DNA of 64,000 bases from Agaribacillus sp965228415 (GCA_965228415.1 OZ245814.1:5890001-5954000); one strand, 5' to 3'; positions 43,609 through 53,067 are shown, counted from the stretch's first letter. Numbers and translations are program-made. Notes: generated by a model not told the origin, from the sequence alone.

Positions 43609-44637
43609 ATGAATAAAACCAGGTTATATTGGATTTGTCAAATTGGAGGATGGTCCCTCTGGACATTTTTTAATCTGGGATTAAAAGCCATAACCGCCGG
43701 TTTTGATGGGATGGATTTAATAGGGTCAACATTGGTTTCGGTGTTTTCCATATATTCTACCCATATCTACCGGAATTTTGTTGTAAAGCGAAAATGGCTG
43801 CGACTAAAGATGCCCAAATTGATTCCCAGGGTATTGTTTATGATTGCCGTGTTGTCCCTGCTAAACGCATTTTTTGTGGTACTGGTCTATTACATTATCG
43901 ATCAGCTCTCTTTGCAGGAAAGCGACTTTTTTGCCCAGATTATTTTCCAGTTTGCCGCTTTTTCAATTTTATTTCTTTTCTGGAATCTCATCTATTTTCT
44001 ATACCATTACTTCGATAATTATAGTACCACCTTAAAATTTGAAGCGACGATCAATGAGATAAAGTTAAACAAGCTTAAGTCTCAGCTTAATCCTCATTTT
44101 ATTTTCAATGCCTTAAATAGCATCAGAGCGCTGGTAGATGAAGATCCTAAAAAGTCGAAAATTGCGATCACGCAACTGTCGAATATATTAAGGAATTCGC
44201 TGATGATGGATGAGCGGAGGTTGATTAAGTTTAATGAAGAAATGCAAATCGTTAGAGATTACCTGGATTTGGAAAGTATTCGATTTGAAGAAAGACTGAG
44301 AACGGAATTTGACATTCATCCCGCTTCCAACGACTTTGAGGTGCCGCCCCTCATGATACAGACACTGGTAGAAAATGGCATTAAGCACGGCATATCCAAT
44401 CTGGTAGAAGGCGGATTAATTAAGGTTAATACCTTTGTGGAAAATGCAAAGCTTAATATTCAAATTCGAAATAGTGGACAATATTTGAATGGGGTGGTCA
44501 TGAAACATGGTGGCTACGGCATAGAAAATACAAGACAACGACTAAAACTATTGTTTGGTGAAGAGACCTCATTTTCAATCTTAAATGAAAATGAAAATTT
44601 TGTGTTAACCGATGTGATAATACCAAAAATAACCTGA
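43609..44637 (+). CDS. LytS-type sensor histidine kinase
   Basis: A 342-residue membrane histidine kinase of the LytS/YehU class. Four hydrophobic segments lie in residues 10-150, with no visible extracytoplasmic sensor domain. The His_kinase domain has the phosphoacceptor motif LKSQLNPHFIFNALNSIRAL and the DERRLIKFNEEMQIVRDYL pattern; the ATPase half has QTLVENGIKHGI (N box) and GGYGIENTRQRLKLLFG (G box). It signals to the LytTR regulator that begins 1 nt after its stop. The ATG at 43609 is preferred over a TTG at 43564 because the typical N-terminus (KTRLYWICQIGGW) starts there. Confidence 0.92.
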   Translation: MNKTRLYWICQIGGWSLWTFFNLGLKAITAGFDGMDLIGSTLVSVFSIYSTHIYRNFVVKRKWLRLKMPKLIPRVLFMIAVLSLLNAFFVVLVYYIIDQLSLQESDFFAQIIFQFAAFSILFLFWNLIYFLYHYFDNYSTTLKFEATINEIKLNKLKSQLNPHFIFNALNSIRALVDEDPKKSKIAITQLSNILRNSLMMDERRLIKFNEEMQIVRDYLDLESIRFEERLRTEFDIHPASNDFEVPPLMIQTLVENGIKHGISNLVEGGLIKVNTFVENAKLNIQIRNSGQYLNGVVMKHGGYGIENTRQRLKLLFGEETSFSILNENENFVLTDVIIPKIT

Positions 44638-44638
44638 T

Positions 44639-45364
44639 ATGAATGCTTTGATAGTTGATGATGAAAGACTGGCCAGGAAGGAACTGGTGTCCCTGCTGTC
44701 CGAACATCCGCATATTGAAATAGTTGGTGAAGCCATTAACGCAGATGATGCCTATAAAAAAATTAATGAGTTAAAGCCCGATTTACTTTTTTTAGATATT
44801 CAGATGCCTGGCAAATCGGGATTTGACCTGCTTGAGATGCTCGATGCGGTGCCTAAAGTGATTTTTACAACGGCTTATGATGAATATGCCTTAAAGGCTT
44901 TTGAAGTAAATGCGTTGGACTATGTTCTGAAACCTATTCAACCGGAACGCCTTAATGATGCTTTAAAGAAGCTTTCAAGCGATCAACCGGCAGATAATCA
45001 TTCACCCGCTGCCCCTAACAAAGACAAATTAGGATTAAACGATCAGGTTTTTGTAAAAGATGGCGATAAATGCTGGTTTGTCCGGTTATCTGAAGTCCGG
45101 CTGTTTGAATCGGATGGTAATTATATTAAAGTTTATTTTGAACAATTTAAGCCAATGATTCATAAATCGCTGAATGCCCTGGACGAAAGACTGGATGACC
45201 GCACCTTTTTCAGAGCGAGCAGAAAACACATTATCAATCTAAACTGGGTAGAAAATATTGAAACCTGGTTTAACGGAGGATTGATGGTACAACTTAAGGG
45301 AGGTGAAAAGGTTGAAGTTAGCAGAAGGCAGGCAGCCAAATTTAAAGATATGATGAGCTTGTAA
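44639..45364 (+). CDS. LytTR-family response regulator
   Basis: A 241-residue regulator: receiver domain (1 to about 120) with acidic DDE at 8-10, phosphoacceptor Asp in LLFLDIQMPGKSGFDLL and Lys in VLKPIQPERLN, then a linker and a C-terminal LytTR DNA-binding domain (about 145-240, DQVFVKDGDKCWFV and FFRASRKHIINLNWVENIE). Paired with the kinase by a 1-nt gap. Target genes unknown; LytTR regulators bind direct repeats. ATG start. Confidence 0.94.
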   Translation: MNALIVDDERLARKELVSLLSEHPHIEIVGEAINADDAYKKINELKPDLLFLDIQMPGKSGFDLLEMLDAVPKVIFTTAYDEYALKAFEVNALDYVLKPIQPERLNDALKKLSSDQPADNHSPAAPNKDKLGLNDQVFVKDGDKCWFVRLSEVRLFESDGNYIKVYFEQFKPMIHKSLNALDERLDDRTFFRASRKHIINLNWVENIETWFNGGLMVQLKGGEKVEVSRRQAAKFKDMMSL

Positions 45365-45383
45365 GTAGTTTGTTTACCGGAAG

Positions 45384-45749
45384 TCAACCCCTTACCATGG
45401 AAATGAGTTCATTTTCTATTTCCCAGTCCTTGGCTAGCTTTAACATGGCGGTGGCTTCCATTTCGGTAATATAGCCCTTTTGGTTATTGGCTTTCCAAAC
45501 CATATCAAGATAGGAGAGCAATTTTTTCTTATCAGAACCTTTGAAAACATCATTTAGATAAACCCTGGCGCGGTCGAATGCCGTGTAATAATCCTCGGAA
45601 ATAAACTCATTTGCCCATATAAGTTCCTCTTCTGCCTCCAGGTCCCTCGCGGTGTCATCAAGGATTTTTTGTTCATCCTCGTCCAGTCCGTGATAGTGGA
45701 AAATCACCGATTTTAGTAACAGGAATGCTTTTTTTTCTTCACTTGACAT
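45384..45749 (-). CDS. Small acidic protein, TerB-like, function unknown
   Basis: About 121 residues from ATG 45749; the frame also opens at ATG 45758. All-helical and rich in Glu/Asp: SSEEKKAFLLLKSVIFHYHG, DLEAEEELIWANEF, then EMEATAMLKLAKDWEIENEL. A TerB-like fold (alpha-helical metal-binding domain) is a possible match, but I see no firm motif. Cytoplasmic, with no signal or membrane segment. A TAnnTTTG box at 45769-45776 ends just before 45758, so the internal ATG fits the promoter better. It lies between the regulator gene and hemW, facing the regulator convergently. Confidence 0.55.
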   Translation of the reverse strand: MSSEEKKAFLLLKSVIFHYHGLDEDEQKILDDTARDLEAEEELIWANEFISEDYYTAFDRARVYLNDVFKGSDKKKLLSYLDMVWKANNQKGYITEMEATAMLKLAKDWEIENELISMVRG

Positions 45750-45768
45750 CGTCTTCATATTATGAAAC

Positions 45769-45776
45769 CAAATATA
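45769..45776 (-). promoter_or_regulatory. Putative -7 box (TATATTTG, minus strand)
   Basis: Exact TAnnTTTG match on the minus strand, 10 nt before ATG 45758 and 19 nt before ATG 45749. A start there supports the shorter reading of the acidic protein. Confidence 0.4.
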
Positions 45777-45850
45777 ATAATTTTAATCTTTTTTTGGATA
45801 ATATTTTATTATAACTGTCGATTCGCCTGATATCAACCCAATTTGACCAT

Positions 45851-46978
45851 TTACAAAATAAAAAAATCTTCAATGATTTTGTCTGCTACCAGCCTGCCTT
45901 GGGTTGTGAGGAAAATCACGCCATTCCTTTTAATTATCAGTTTTTTCCCCAGGTAGTCATTAAGTTTTTGGGACTGAGATTTTAGCAGATCGATTTTAAA
46001 ACGATCCTTTAAAAAATGAAGGTCACAACCCCAACTTGTTCTTAAACTTGTCAGCAGATATTCATTGGCCTTGTCTTTATTGGTTAAGCTTTCTACCTGG
46101 CAGGGAATAATACCCTGGTCGATTTTGGAGATGTACAAATGGTTATTTTTAATATTGAATTGTCTGGTGCTGAGGTCAAAAGAATGAGCGCTTGGTCCAA
46201 CACCCAGATATTTTTGAAACTTCCAGTAATTGCTGTTATGCCGTGAGTGCATCCCTGGCAAACAAAAATTTGAAACCTCATAATGCTCATAGCCATTTTC
46301 ATCTAATGTTTTTACCAGCAGCTCAAATTGTTCAGCTGTTACATCTTCTTGTAACGGAGCCAATTGTTTTTTTTGTTGGCGGTGACCAAATACAGTGCCC
46401 GGTTCAATAGTAAGACAATAAGCTGAAATATGTGGGACCTTTAGCGCAACGGCCTGTGCCAGATTACCGGCCCAGTCATTCAAAGAGCTGTTGGGTATGC
46501 CGTAGATTAAGTCAATCGTAATATTGTCAAAACCCAGGGTCCTTGCATCGCTGATTGATTGAAGCGCTTCTTTTGCGGTATGTGCTCTGTTCATAAATGC
46601 CAGTTGCACATCATCAAAAGATTGTACGCCAATGCTTAGCCGGTTGATGCCACAAGATTTTAGCTGGGCGAGTTTGTCACGGCTTAAATCATCAGGATTA
46701 GCCTCCAATGTTATCTCCGGATTATCTCTTACAGGGTAATGCTGATAGATTTTAGCTAACAACAGGGTAATCTGATCTTTGCTTAACAAAGAAGGCGTTC
46801 CTCCTCCGAAATAAATGGTATTGACCTCCTCTTCCGACAGGTAGTGTTGTTGCAGCTTCAATTCTTTTGCTATGGCTGCGACCATGGCATCTATGTAGCT
46901 GCTATTTGTGGAGAAATGAAAATCACAATAATAACATGCTTTTTTGCAAAACGGGATATGTAAGTAAATACCTGCCAA
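45851..46978 (-). CDS. hemW: Radical SAM protein HemW (heme chaperone)
   Basis: A 375-residue radical-SAM protein. The 4Fe-4S motif is FCKKACYYCDF, followed by IYFGGGTPSLL and the HemW-specific HNSNYWKFQKYLGVGPSAHSF. The latter separates it from the coproporphyrinogen oxidase HemN. HemW binds heme and is thought to insert it into respiratory proteins. The TTG start gives AGIYLHIPFCK, the usual beginning of the family, and no ATG is near. The next gene on the minus strand is the acidic protein, about 100 bp downstream. Confidence 0.93.
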   Translation of the reverse strand: MAGIYLHIPFCKKACYYCDFHFSTNSSYIDAMVAAIAKELKLQQHYLSEEEVNTIYFGGGTPSLLSKDQITLLLAKIYQHYPVRDNPEITLEANPDDLSRDKLAQLKSCGINRLSIGVQSFDDVQLAFMNRAHTAKEALQSISDARTLGFDNITIDLIYGIPNSSLNDWAGNLAQAVALKVPHISAYCLTIEPGTVFGHRQQKKQLAPLQEDVTAEQFELLVKTLDENGYEHYEVSNFCLPGMHSRHNSNYWKFQKYLGVGPSAHSFDLSTRQFNIKNNHLYISKIDQGIIPCQVESLTNKDKANEYLLTSLRTSWGCDLHFLKDRFKIDLLKSQSQKLNDYLGKKLIIKRNGVIFLTTQGRLVADKIIEDFFIL

Positions 46979-47052
46979 CTAAATAAGAATTTTAATGTTA
47001 TTTAATTTTATTGCAATTTCAATGTTGTCCAAAGATTTTAATTTTGCGCCAT

Positions 47053-48783
47053 TTGAAAAAATTTATTTTCATTATAACACTTTTAACCGCTTTTTCTTTT
47101 GAGGTAATTGGTCAGAAAAATTTTTTTGTCATCATTGAAAGTGATTCCCTGCAGGCAGAAGCGATCGCCTTCAAAAACCAAAGTGTGGATTCTGCAGAAT
47201 TTCAACGTCACATCAATAATATATACGGGCGGCTTTACAGGGAGGGATACATTACAGCCCATGTAGAAACACGGTACCAAAAGGGCGACACCATATTTTT
47301 AAAGGTATACGCCGGGCCTCCTTATCAACTGGCCCGTTTGGGAAAGGGTAATGTTCCGGAGGAATTGTTAAACAAGACGGACTTTCGCGAAAAATTCTTT
47401 TTAGACCGGCCATTTAACTATAAAGAGATCACCAGATTATTTAACCGGCTGCTCGCGTATACGGAGAATAATGGTTACCCATTTGCGTCAGTGAAACTTG
47501 ACTCCATAGACCTCAATGATCACGAGTTTCAAGCGAGTATCAAATATGAGGCAGGGCCATTTATTACTTTTGATACGATCAAGGTGACAGGGACTTCCAA
47601 AACCAAATTGAAGTTTTTATCGGCCTACCTAAGATTATTGCCGGGAAAACCATTTGAGTTTGACAAGATTGAGCAGGCGACAGCCAAGCTGGGTAAATTG
47701 CCTTTTTTAAAACCTGTCGACGAAGGTTTTCTCACCTTTCAGAATAATCAGGCTATTTACCATTTGAACCTAAACCGGAGAAAAGTAAATCAACTGGATG
47801 GTATCATTGGTGTTTTGCCCAACGAGCAGGAGGATAATAAATTGCTGATTACAGGCCAGTTTGATTTGAAATTGTACGACCTGTTTTCTTCCGGTAAAAG
47901 CCTGGAATTTACATGGCAGCGCCTGAAAGTACAATCTCAATCTCTGAATGCAGTTTACTACCACCCTAATCTGCTAGGCGCCCCGCTCAGTTTTTCATTT
48001 GGATTTAATTTACTGAAAGAGGACTCTACTTTTTTGAACAGGCACATGAATCTAAATGCCTATTTTGACCCGGGAAGATTAGGCACCTACCATATTTTTG
48101 CCGTTGACAAGTCCGCCAGTACATTGTCCTCGCTGGATTTTGTAGGTACCAATGAATTCCCAAGTGTGTTGGACTTTGATATAACATCATATGGCTTGGG
48201 ATATGAATGGAGTAATCTCAACGATGTCATTGCCCCGACCAAAGGCCTGAGTATCAATTTTAAAGGACAATTGGGTAATAAACGTATCAGAAGGAATGCA
48301 AATCTAAATCCCCTCCTTTATGATACTATCAATTTGAATTCGGTACAATATCAGTTAAATTTTTCTCTGAATCAATATCATCCTTTTGGTAAAAAGTGGG
48401 TACTGAATACCAGGCTTACCGGTGGTAAAGTATTTAATGACCGGCTCTTTTTAAATGATTTATTTAGAGTGGGCGGACTCAAAAGTTTACGTGGTTTTAA
48501 TGAAAATTTTTTCTTTGCTTCGGAATATTTATTGACCAATGTCAATTTGCAGTATTACCTCGATGAGCAATCCTTTTTACTACTTTTTTACGATCAGTCT
48601 TATTTGGTCAATGAGTCGACAAATTTTGATATGGAGGATTACCCTTCCGGATTGGGTGTAGGATTAAATTTTACTACCAATACTGGTATTTTTAGCTTTA
48701 TATATGCCCTGGGCAGATCCAGTAATCAACCATTTAGTTTCAGTCTGTCTAAAATACACTTTGGTTATATAAGTAGGTTTTAG
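47053..48783 (+). CDS. POTRA/Omp85-like outer-membrane protein
   Basis: About 576 residues from a TTG at 47053, which gives LKKFIFIITLLTAFSFEVIGQ, a clear signal peptide. The frame opens earlier, at TTG 47011, with less typical sequence. A POTRA-like region (about 50-250) is followed by a BamA/TamA-type beta-barrel with DLKLYDLFSSGKSLEFTW, FRVGGLKSLRGFNENFF (the RGF motif of the barrel) and a C-terminal phenylalanine (SRF). This is the Omp85/ShlB superfamily of outer-membrane insertases and two-partner secretion proteins. Partner unknown. A TAATTTTG box at 47039-47046 lies just before the TTG. Confidence 0.8.
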   Translation: MKKFIFIITLLTAFSFEVIGQKNFFVIIESDSLQAEAIAFKNQSVDSAEFQRHINNIYGRLYREGYITAHVETRYQKGDTIFLKVYAGPPYQLARLGKGNVPEELLNKTDFREKFFLDRPFNYKEITRLFNRLLAYTENNGYPFASVKLDSIDLNDHEFQASIKYEAGPFITFDTIKVTGTSKTKLKFLSAYLRLLPGKPFEFDKIEQATAKLGKLPFLKPVDEGFLTFQNNQAIYHLNLNRRKVNQLDGIIGVLPNEQEDNKLLITGQFDLKLYDLFSSGKSLEFTWQRLKVQSQSLNAVYYHPNLLGAPLSFSFGFNLLKEDSTFLNRHMNLNAYFDPGRLGTYHIFAVDKSASTLSSLDFVGTNEFPSVLDFDITSYGLGYEWSNLNDVIAPTKGLSINFKGQLGNKRIRRNANLNPLLYDTINLNSVQYQLNFSLNQYHPFGKKWVLNTRLTGGKVFNDRLFLNDLFRVGGLKSLRGFNENFFFASEYLLTNVNLQYYLDEQSFLLLFYDQSYLVNESTNFDMEDYPSGLGVGLNFTTNTGIFSFIYALGRSSNQPFSFSLSKIHFGYISRF

Positions 48784-48938
48784 CGGGGTACGATTGTATT
48801 TAATAATATGTAATGTGATGAATCCTTTTTAAGGTGGTAGTTAACATTCATTTTTTTCAGAATTTAAAATGATTAATTATCCGGTAAGCCAGTAGTTGAC
48901 TTGATCCGGGAGTTAATTTAATTTATGCATCTTTAGTG

Positions 48939-48982
48939 TCCGTAATTTTTGCTTAAGCACTTTAATTCTAATAAATTGCGGA
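48939..48982. promoter_or_regulatory. Hairpin in the leader of the WecA-like gene
   Basis: TCCGTAATTT (48939-48948) and AAATTGCGGA (48973-48982) pair over 10 positions with one G-U. The loop contains the 8-bp palindrome GCTTAAGC. It lies 18 nt before the WecA-like start, so it would be in the leader. Confidence 0.35.
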
Positions 48983-49000
48983 TAGATTTAGTGGGAGTTT

Positions 49001-50026
49001 ATGCTTGATATTATCTTAGCCTTTTTATGGTCCTTCCTGGTATCGGTTTTTGCGGTGCCCTCGATAATTTTTGTGTCCTATACTAAGAAGTTACTGGACG
49101 AACCTAATCACAGAACTATTCATGAATCTTTGACACCAAGGCTGGGAGGCCTGGCTATTTTTGCGGGATTTATGTCAGCGATTTCAATTTTTGGAGAGCT
49201 TTCACATGGCGTGCAGCAATTGCTGGCAGGCTGTCTGATTATATTTTTTATCGGTGTGAAAGATGATATAGTCAGCGTTTCGGCCTTTAAGAAATTTTTT
49301 GTCCAATTACTGGCCGCCGGAATTGTGATGGTTATTGGAGATATGAGAATAACCAGCTTTCAGGGGATTTTTGGCATTTACGACCTTGATCCCGGTACCA
49401 GCTACGCCTTTACGTTCCTGGTGATTATTGGTGTCACCAACGCTATCAATTTAATTGACGGCATGGATGGATTGGCAGGAAGTGTGGTATTGATTATTTC
49501 ATTAACGTTCGGTATCTATTTTTTTCTCTATGAGAGTCCTTACGCTTTTGTGGCGCTATGTTTGGCCGGTGGGGTCCTGGGATTCTTGAAATACAATATT
49601 TACAAAGCAAAAATCTTCATGGGTGATACCGGATCACTGCTTTGTGGCTTTATCATTTCAGTAATGGCCATTCAGTTTATTGAGATGAAAGTGGTGGAAT
49701 CAGCACCAGCTATTGCCATCGGCATACTCATCATACCGGTATTCGACACGTTGAGGGTATTTACAATCAGAATATTAAATGGAAGGTGGCCCTTTCATCC
49801 TGATAGAAACCACATTCACCACAGACTTTTGGCTATGGGGTTTTCCCAGATATCTTCTTTGTTGATTCTCATCGGGTTAAACCTTCTTTCTATTGCATTT
49901 ATGATAATATTTGATGACCTGGGCAATTTTCAGTTATTATTTATCATGTTTATTTTTGCCGTTTTTGTAAGCTTGCTGCTGGATTTTGCTGTTAGGGAAA
50001 GAAAGGAAAATAAGGTAAATGCCTAA
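49001..50026 (+). CDS. Undecaprenyl-phosphate GlcNAc-1-phosphate transferase, WecA/TagO-like
   Basis: A 341-residue polytopic enzyme of the MraY/WecA/TagO family. It transfers a sugar 1-phosphate from a UDP-sugar to undecaprenyl phosphate, starting synthesis of lipid-linked glycans at the inner membrane. Motifs: GVKDDIVSVSAFKKF, NAINLIDGMDGLAGS with the catalytic Asp pair, IFMGDTGSLLCGFI and the carboxy-terminal FHPDRNHIHHRLLAMGFS, which is diagnostic of WecA/TagO. About ten transmembrane segments. ATG start. The last 8 nt overlap the next gene (stop 50024-50026; ATG 50019), implying coupled translation. Confidence 0.92.
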   Translation: MLDIILAFLWSFLVSVFAVPSIIFVSYTKKLLDEPNHRTIHESLTPRLGGLAIFAGFMSAISIFGELSHGVQQLLAGCLIIFFIGVKDDIVSVSAFKKFFVQLLAAGIVMVIGDMRITSFQGIFGIYDLDPGTSYAFTFLVIIGVTNAINLIDGMDGLAGSVVLIISLTFGIYFFLYESPYAFVALCLAGGVLGFLKYNIYKAKIFMGDTGSLLCGFIISVMAIQFIEMKVVESAPAIAIGILIIPVFDTLRVFTIRILNGRWPFHPDRNHIHHRLLAMGFSQISSLLILIGLNLLSIAFMIIFDDLGNFQLLFIMFIFAVFVSLLLDFAVRERKENKVNA

Positions 50027-51182
50027 AGCGCAAAGATTATTTTTATTAGGTGCCATTTCATGGCTTACCGTTTTTATCCCCTCGATCTGTTGCGGGGAAA
50101 CAGTGGGAGATACGGTCAGGGTTGACCTCAGACAAGATTGGCTTATCTATAATAACCGGCACCAAACTTATGCCCCTTTTGTAGAAAATACCACATCCTC
50201 GGCCAGGAGTTTTAGCTTTATTCTCGATAAAAGCAGCGCCAATAACAGTAACCTCGCATGTTGTTTTCAAGGTGGCTCTTCTTTATTTATTGAACAGGAA
50301 ATTGTTGCGTTTTACCAGCGTAGAAAGTGCATAAGTTTTGATCTTGACAGCTTATTTCAAAAGTATGGAAGAGAAGATCTGTTTGTGACGGTTTACAATA
50401 AATCTCTCGATTTTAAAAAGTTTACGACTTTATTAACAGCTAAAAGGACAGAAGGCGACCAGTCGGCCAATACCCTGATCGGGGAGATTTCGTCCAGAGA
50501 TAATTCCGTATTTAAGAATTTTTACCTGCTGGCGTTACTTTTATTTCTTATCATTCTCAGTGCGGTATACAATTTAAACCCACGGAATTTTAGAGAGTTT
50601 TATAGTTTGCACAAGGCATTTAGTCTAAAACCGAGGTACGACAATATCTCTACCTTAAAAATATTCAACTGGTCTAACCTGTTAATCATATTCACACATT
50701 GCCTGCTAATTTCTTTCATGTTGATTGTTGTAGTCGGCTTGCTGGGGGAGCCTATACCATATCTGAGAATAAATATCGAAGGCCTGGGAGCCGGGATCTG
50801 GCGATGGATAAGCCTGGCTTTTGTAGTTTTTCTATTAATACTGATCAAATACATCCTGATTAAATTGTTGTCGGCAATGATGAATTTAAGGAAGTTTGAT
50901 CACATTCATTTTTTTGAGTTCATTAGAATATCAATATTTATTTATAGCCTTGCATTGATTTTTGCTGCGGTTCTGCTGCTTGCTTTTTATCTGCCGGTTG
51001 CGAATAGCTTTATTTGGGTCGTTTATTTGATTGCCTTCTTGTCGGTGGTTAGAATTGTTTTGCTATATCTTAAATTTTTAAGATTATCAACATTTAGAAA
51101 TCTATATTTATTTTCATACCTTTGCACCACAGAAATTTTGCCACTCATAATTGGCTTCAAAATTTTCGTTTTAGATTTTTGA
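50019..51182 (+). CDS. DUF4271-family membrane protein
   Basis: A 387-residue protein with a signal peptide or anchor (about 1-26), a periplasmic N-terminal part (about 27-155) and seven to eight transmembrane segments (about 165-385). DUF4271 proteins are found almost only in Bacteroidetes, of unknown function, and usually lie just upstream of hemD, as here (35 bp). Start ATG 50019 overlaps the WecA-like gene. Its gene is therefore part of a unit with hemD, and perhaps with the T9SS genes beyond. Function not assigned. Confidence 0.78.
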   Translation: MPKAQRLFLLGAISWLTVFIPSICCGETVGDTVRVDLRQDWLIYNNRHQTYAPFVENTTSSARSFSFILDKSSANNSNLACCFQGGSSLFIEQEIVAFYQRRKCISFDLDSLFQKYGREDLFVTVYNKSLDFKKFTTLLTAKRTEGDQSANTLIGEISSRDNSVFKNFYLLALLLFLIILSAVYNLNPRNFREFYSLHKAFSLKPRYDNISTLKIFNWSNLLIIFTHCLLISFMLIVVVGLLGEPIPYLRINIEGLGAGIWRWISLAFVVFLLILIKYILIKLLSAMMNLRKFDHIHFFEFIRISIFIYSLALIFAAVLLLAFYLPVANSFIWVVYLIAFLSVVRIVLLYLKFLRLSTFRNLYLFSYLCTTEILPLIIGFKIFVLDF

Positions 51183-51217
51183 TTTACGAATTATCGAGTT
51201 AAAGTTCAGGTGAGAAT

Positions 51218-51991
51218 ATGACAAAAAATACTGAAGAAAAACTACGAGAGGTAAGAAGTATTTTAGTTTCCCAACCCAAACCGTCGAATGAAGGATCTCC
51301 ATATTTTAAATTGGCTGAGAAATATGATATTAAGGTAGATTTCAGGCCATTCATTCAGATTGATCCTATAAGTTATAAGGAATTCAGAAAGCAAAAAGTT
51401 GATATTCTGGATCATACTGCGGTTATCTTCACCAGCAGGAATGCTGTTGATCATTTTTTTCGTCTATGCGCCGAGAGTAAAATTGAGATGCCAAATGATA
51501 TGAAATACTTTTGTATTTCGGAACAAACGGCCAACTATCTGCAAAAATATATTGTAATAAGGAAACGAAAAATATTTACCGGAACAAGAACAGCTGCTGA
51601 TCTTATTGAAATTTTAAAGAAGCACAGAAACGAGAAATACATCTTCCCGTGCTCCAATATCAGGAAAGATGATATTCCGGTTTTTCTTAAAAATGAGCAA
51701 TATAATTACACAGAAGGAATAATTTACAAAACCGTAGCCAGTGACCTGTCTGATTTGGCGGATGTCAACTATGATGTTATTGCCTTTTTCAGCCCTTCAG
51801 GGATAAACTCTTTATTTGTTAATTTTCCTGATTTCAGGCAAAATAATACCAGAATAGCAGCTTTTGGGCCGACTACTGCCAAAGCTGTAAGGGAAGCCGG
51901 GTTAAATCTTGACATTGAGGCTCCATTGCCAAATGCACCCTCAATGACCGGGGCGATCGAGCTTTACATAAAAAAAGCAAACGGTATTTAA
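51218..51991 (+). CDS. hemD: Uroporphyrinogen-III synthase
   Basis: A 257-residue enzyme cyclising hydroxymethylbilane to uroporphyrinogen III for heme and sirohaem. The two-lobed fold is conserved only weakly, but DHTAVIFTSRNAVDHFF, YIFPCSNIRKDDIP and VIAFFSPSGINSLFVN fit the family, as does RIAAFGPTTAKAVREAGL in the C-terminal lobe. The DUF4271 gene precedes it and porP follows it. ATG start. Single-domain, not fused to CobA. Confidence 0.87.
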   Translation: MTKNTEEKLREVRSILVSQPKPSNEGSPYFKLAEKYDIKVDFRPFIQIDPISYKEFRKQKVDILDHTAVIFTSRNAVDHFFRLCAESKIEMPNDMKYFCISEQTANYLQKYIVIRKRKIFTGTRTAADLIEILKKHRNEKYIFPCSNIRKDDIPVFLKNEQYNYTEGIIYKTVASDLSDLADVNYDVIAFFSPSGINSLFVNFPDFRQNNTRIAAFGPTTAKAVREAGLNLDIEAPLPNAPSMTGAIELYIKKANGI

Positions 51992-52055
51992 AGCAAATTC
52001 TTCTGGAAAATATAAAAACAATAGCACTTTTCTGACGTTCTAGTTGTTAGAAAAC

Positions 52056-52083
52056 ATAGCATCATTAGTGAAAAATATGCTAT
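52056..52083. repeat. 7-bp inverted repeat upstream of porP
   Basis: ATAGCAT (52056-52062) and ATGCTAT (52077-52083) pair exactly, with a 14-nt loop. It lies about 30 nt before the porP ATG, near a TATATTTA sequence that resembles a -7 box. Confidence 0.35.
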
Positions 52084-52110
52084 ATTTATAAACAATTGTT
52101 TTTATTTTTT

Positions 52111-53067
52111 ATGAGAAGGAAGTTTACACTGATTTTATTAGTGACTACAATGTGTGGAGGTGCGGCCTGGGCTCAACAGGATGCTCAGTTTAGTCAATAC
52201 ATGTTTAACACCTTATTTTATAACCCAGCTTATGCTGGTGTGGAAGGTGTTACCAAATTGACGGCCGTGCACCGATCGCAATGGGCAGGATTTAGTACTA
52301 CTTTTGATGGTAGTGGCGGCGCTCCCAATACGCAGGTTATAAGCCTCAATACCCCTATTCTGAGATTTAGAAGTGGTGCAGGAGTTCATATTGTCAATGA
52401 TGATCTGGGTCCTGTAAATAATATTGAAGCGCAGGTTTCTTATGCTTATCACCTATCCATTAAAAATGCCAAACTAAGTTTTGGACTTAGAGCTGGTGTT
52501 TTTTCCCAGTCTATAGATTTTGATCAATACCGGGCCGTTAATCCGGATGATCCGATTTTGAAGACGGGAAGAGAATCTCAGGTAAGGCCGGATCTGGCAG
52601 TGGGAACCTATTATATCACTGAAACTTATTATATAGGTTTGAGTGTTAATCATTTGGTGAAAAGTGAATTTGATTTTGGCATTGATGCCTTGAGAAATCC
52701 TCTGGAAAATCACCTGACATTGACCGGAGGCTACGACTATGACTTTAATAATAATTTAATACTATCCCCTTCCATTATCGTTAGAACGGATTTTAATTCC
52801 TATTCGATCGAAGGTACGGTCATCGGTAAATATGATGACAAATTTTGGGGAGGGCTTGGTGTAAGACAATCAGATGCCGCTATTGTTATCTTGGGTTATG
52901 CACTTGGTAAAGAAAAAGCTTTCAGGATCGGTTACTCATTCGACTACATAATCGCTGGTCAGGATGCTAAACAACCCACATCCCATGAAATTGTTTTAAG
53001 CTATACTTTACCCGCAGTGCCTGTTGGAAGTAAAAAAATCATCAGGACGCCAAGATTTAGGCATTAA
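52111..53067 (+). CDS. porP: PorP/SprF-family outer-membrane protein
   Basis: A 318-residue outer-membrane beta-barrel of the PorP_SprF family, a T9SS component required for secretion of many clients; some members interact with partner proteins at the cell surface. Signal peptide (residues 1-20, ending AAWAQ); the mature protein starts QDAQFSQYMFNTLFYNPAYAGVEG, the family hallmark, followed by HRSQWAGF. It precedes gldK by 210 bp. ATG 52111 is preferred; the TTG at 52096 would add five residues before a normal signal peptide. In P. gingivalis, porP heads the same porPKLMN order. Confidence 0.92.
   Translation: MRRKFTLILLVTTMCGGAAWAQQDAQFSQYMFNTLFYNPAYAGVEGVTKLTAVHRSQWAGFSTTFDGSGGAPNTQVISLNTPILRFRSGAGVHIVNDDLGPVNNIEAQVSYAYHLSIKNAKLSFGLRAGVFSQSIDFDQYRAVNPDDPILKTGRESQVRPDLAVGTYYITETYYIGLSVNHLVKSEFDFGIDALRNPLENHLTLTGGYDYDFNNNLILSPSIIVRTDFNSYSIEGTVIGKYDDKFWGGLGVRQSDAAIVILGYALGKEKAFRIGYSFDYIIAGQDAKQPTSHEIVLSYTLPAVPVGSKKIIRTPRFRH

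Noticed and set aside
45851..46978. HemW as coproporphyrinogen III oxidase HemN.
   Set aside because: The HNSNYWKF motif and the shorter length fit HemW, not HemN.
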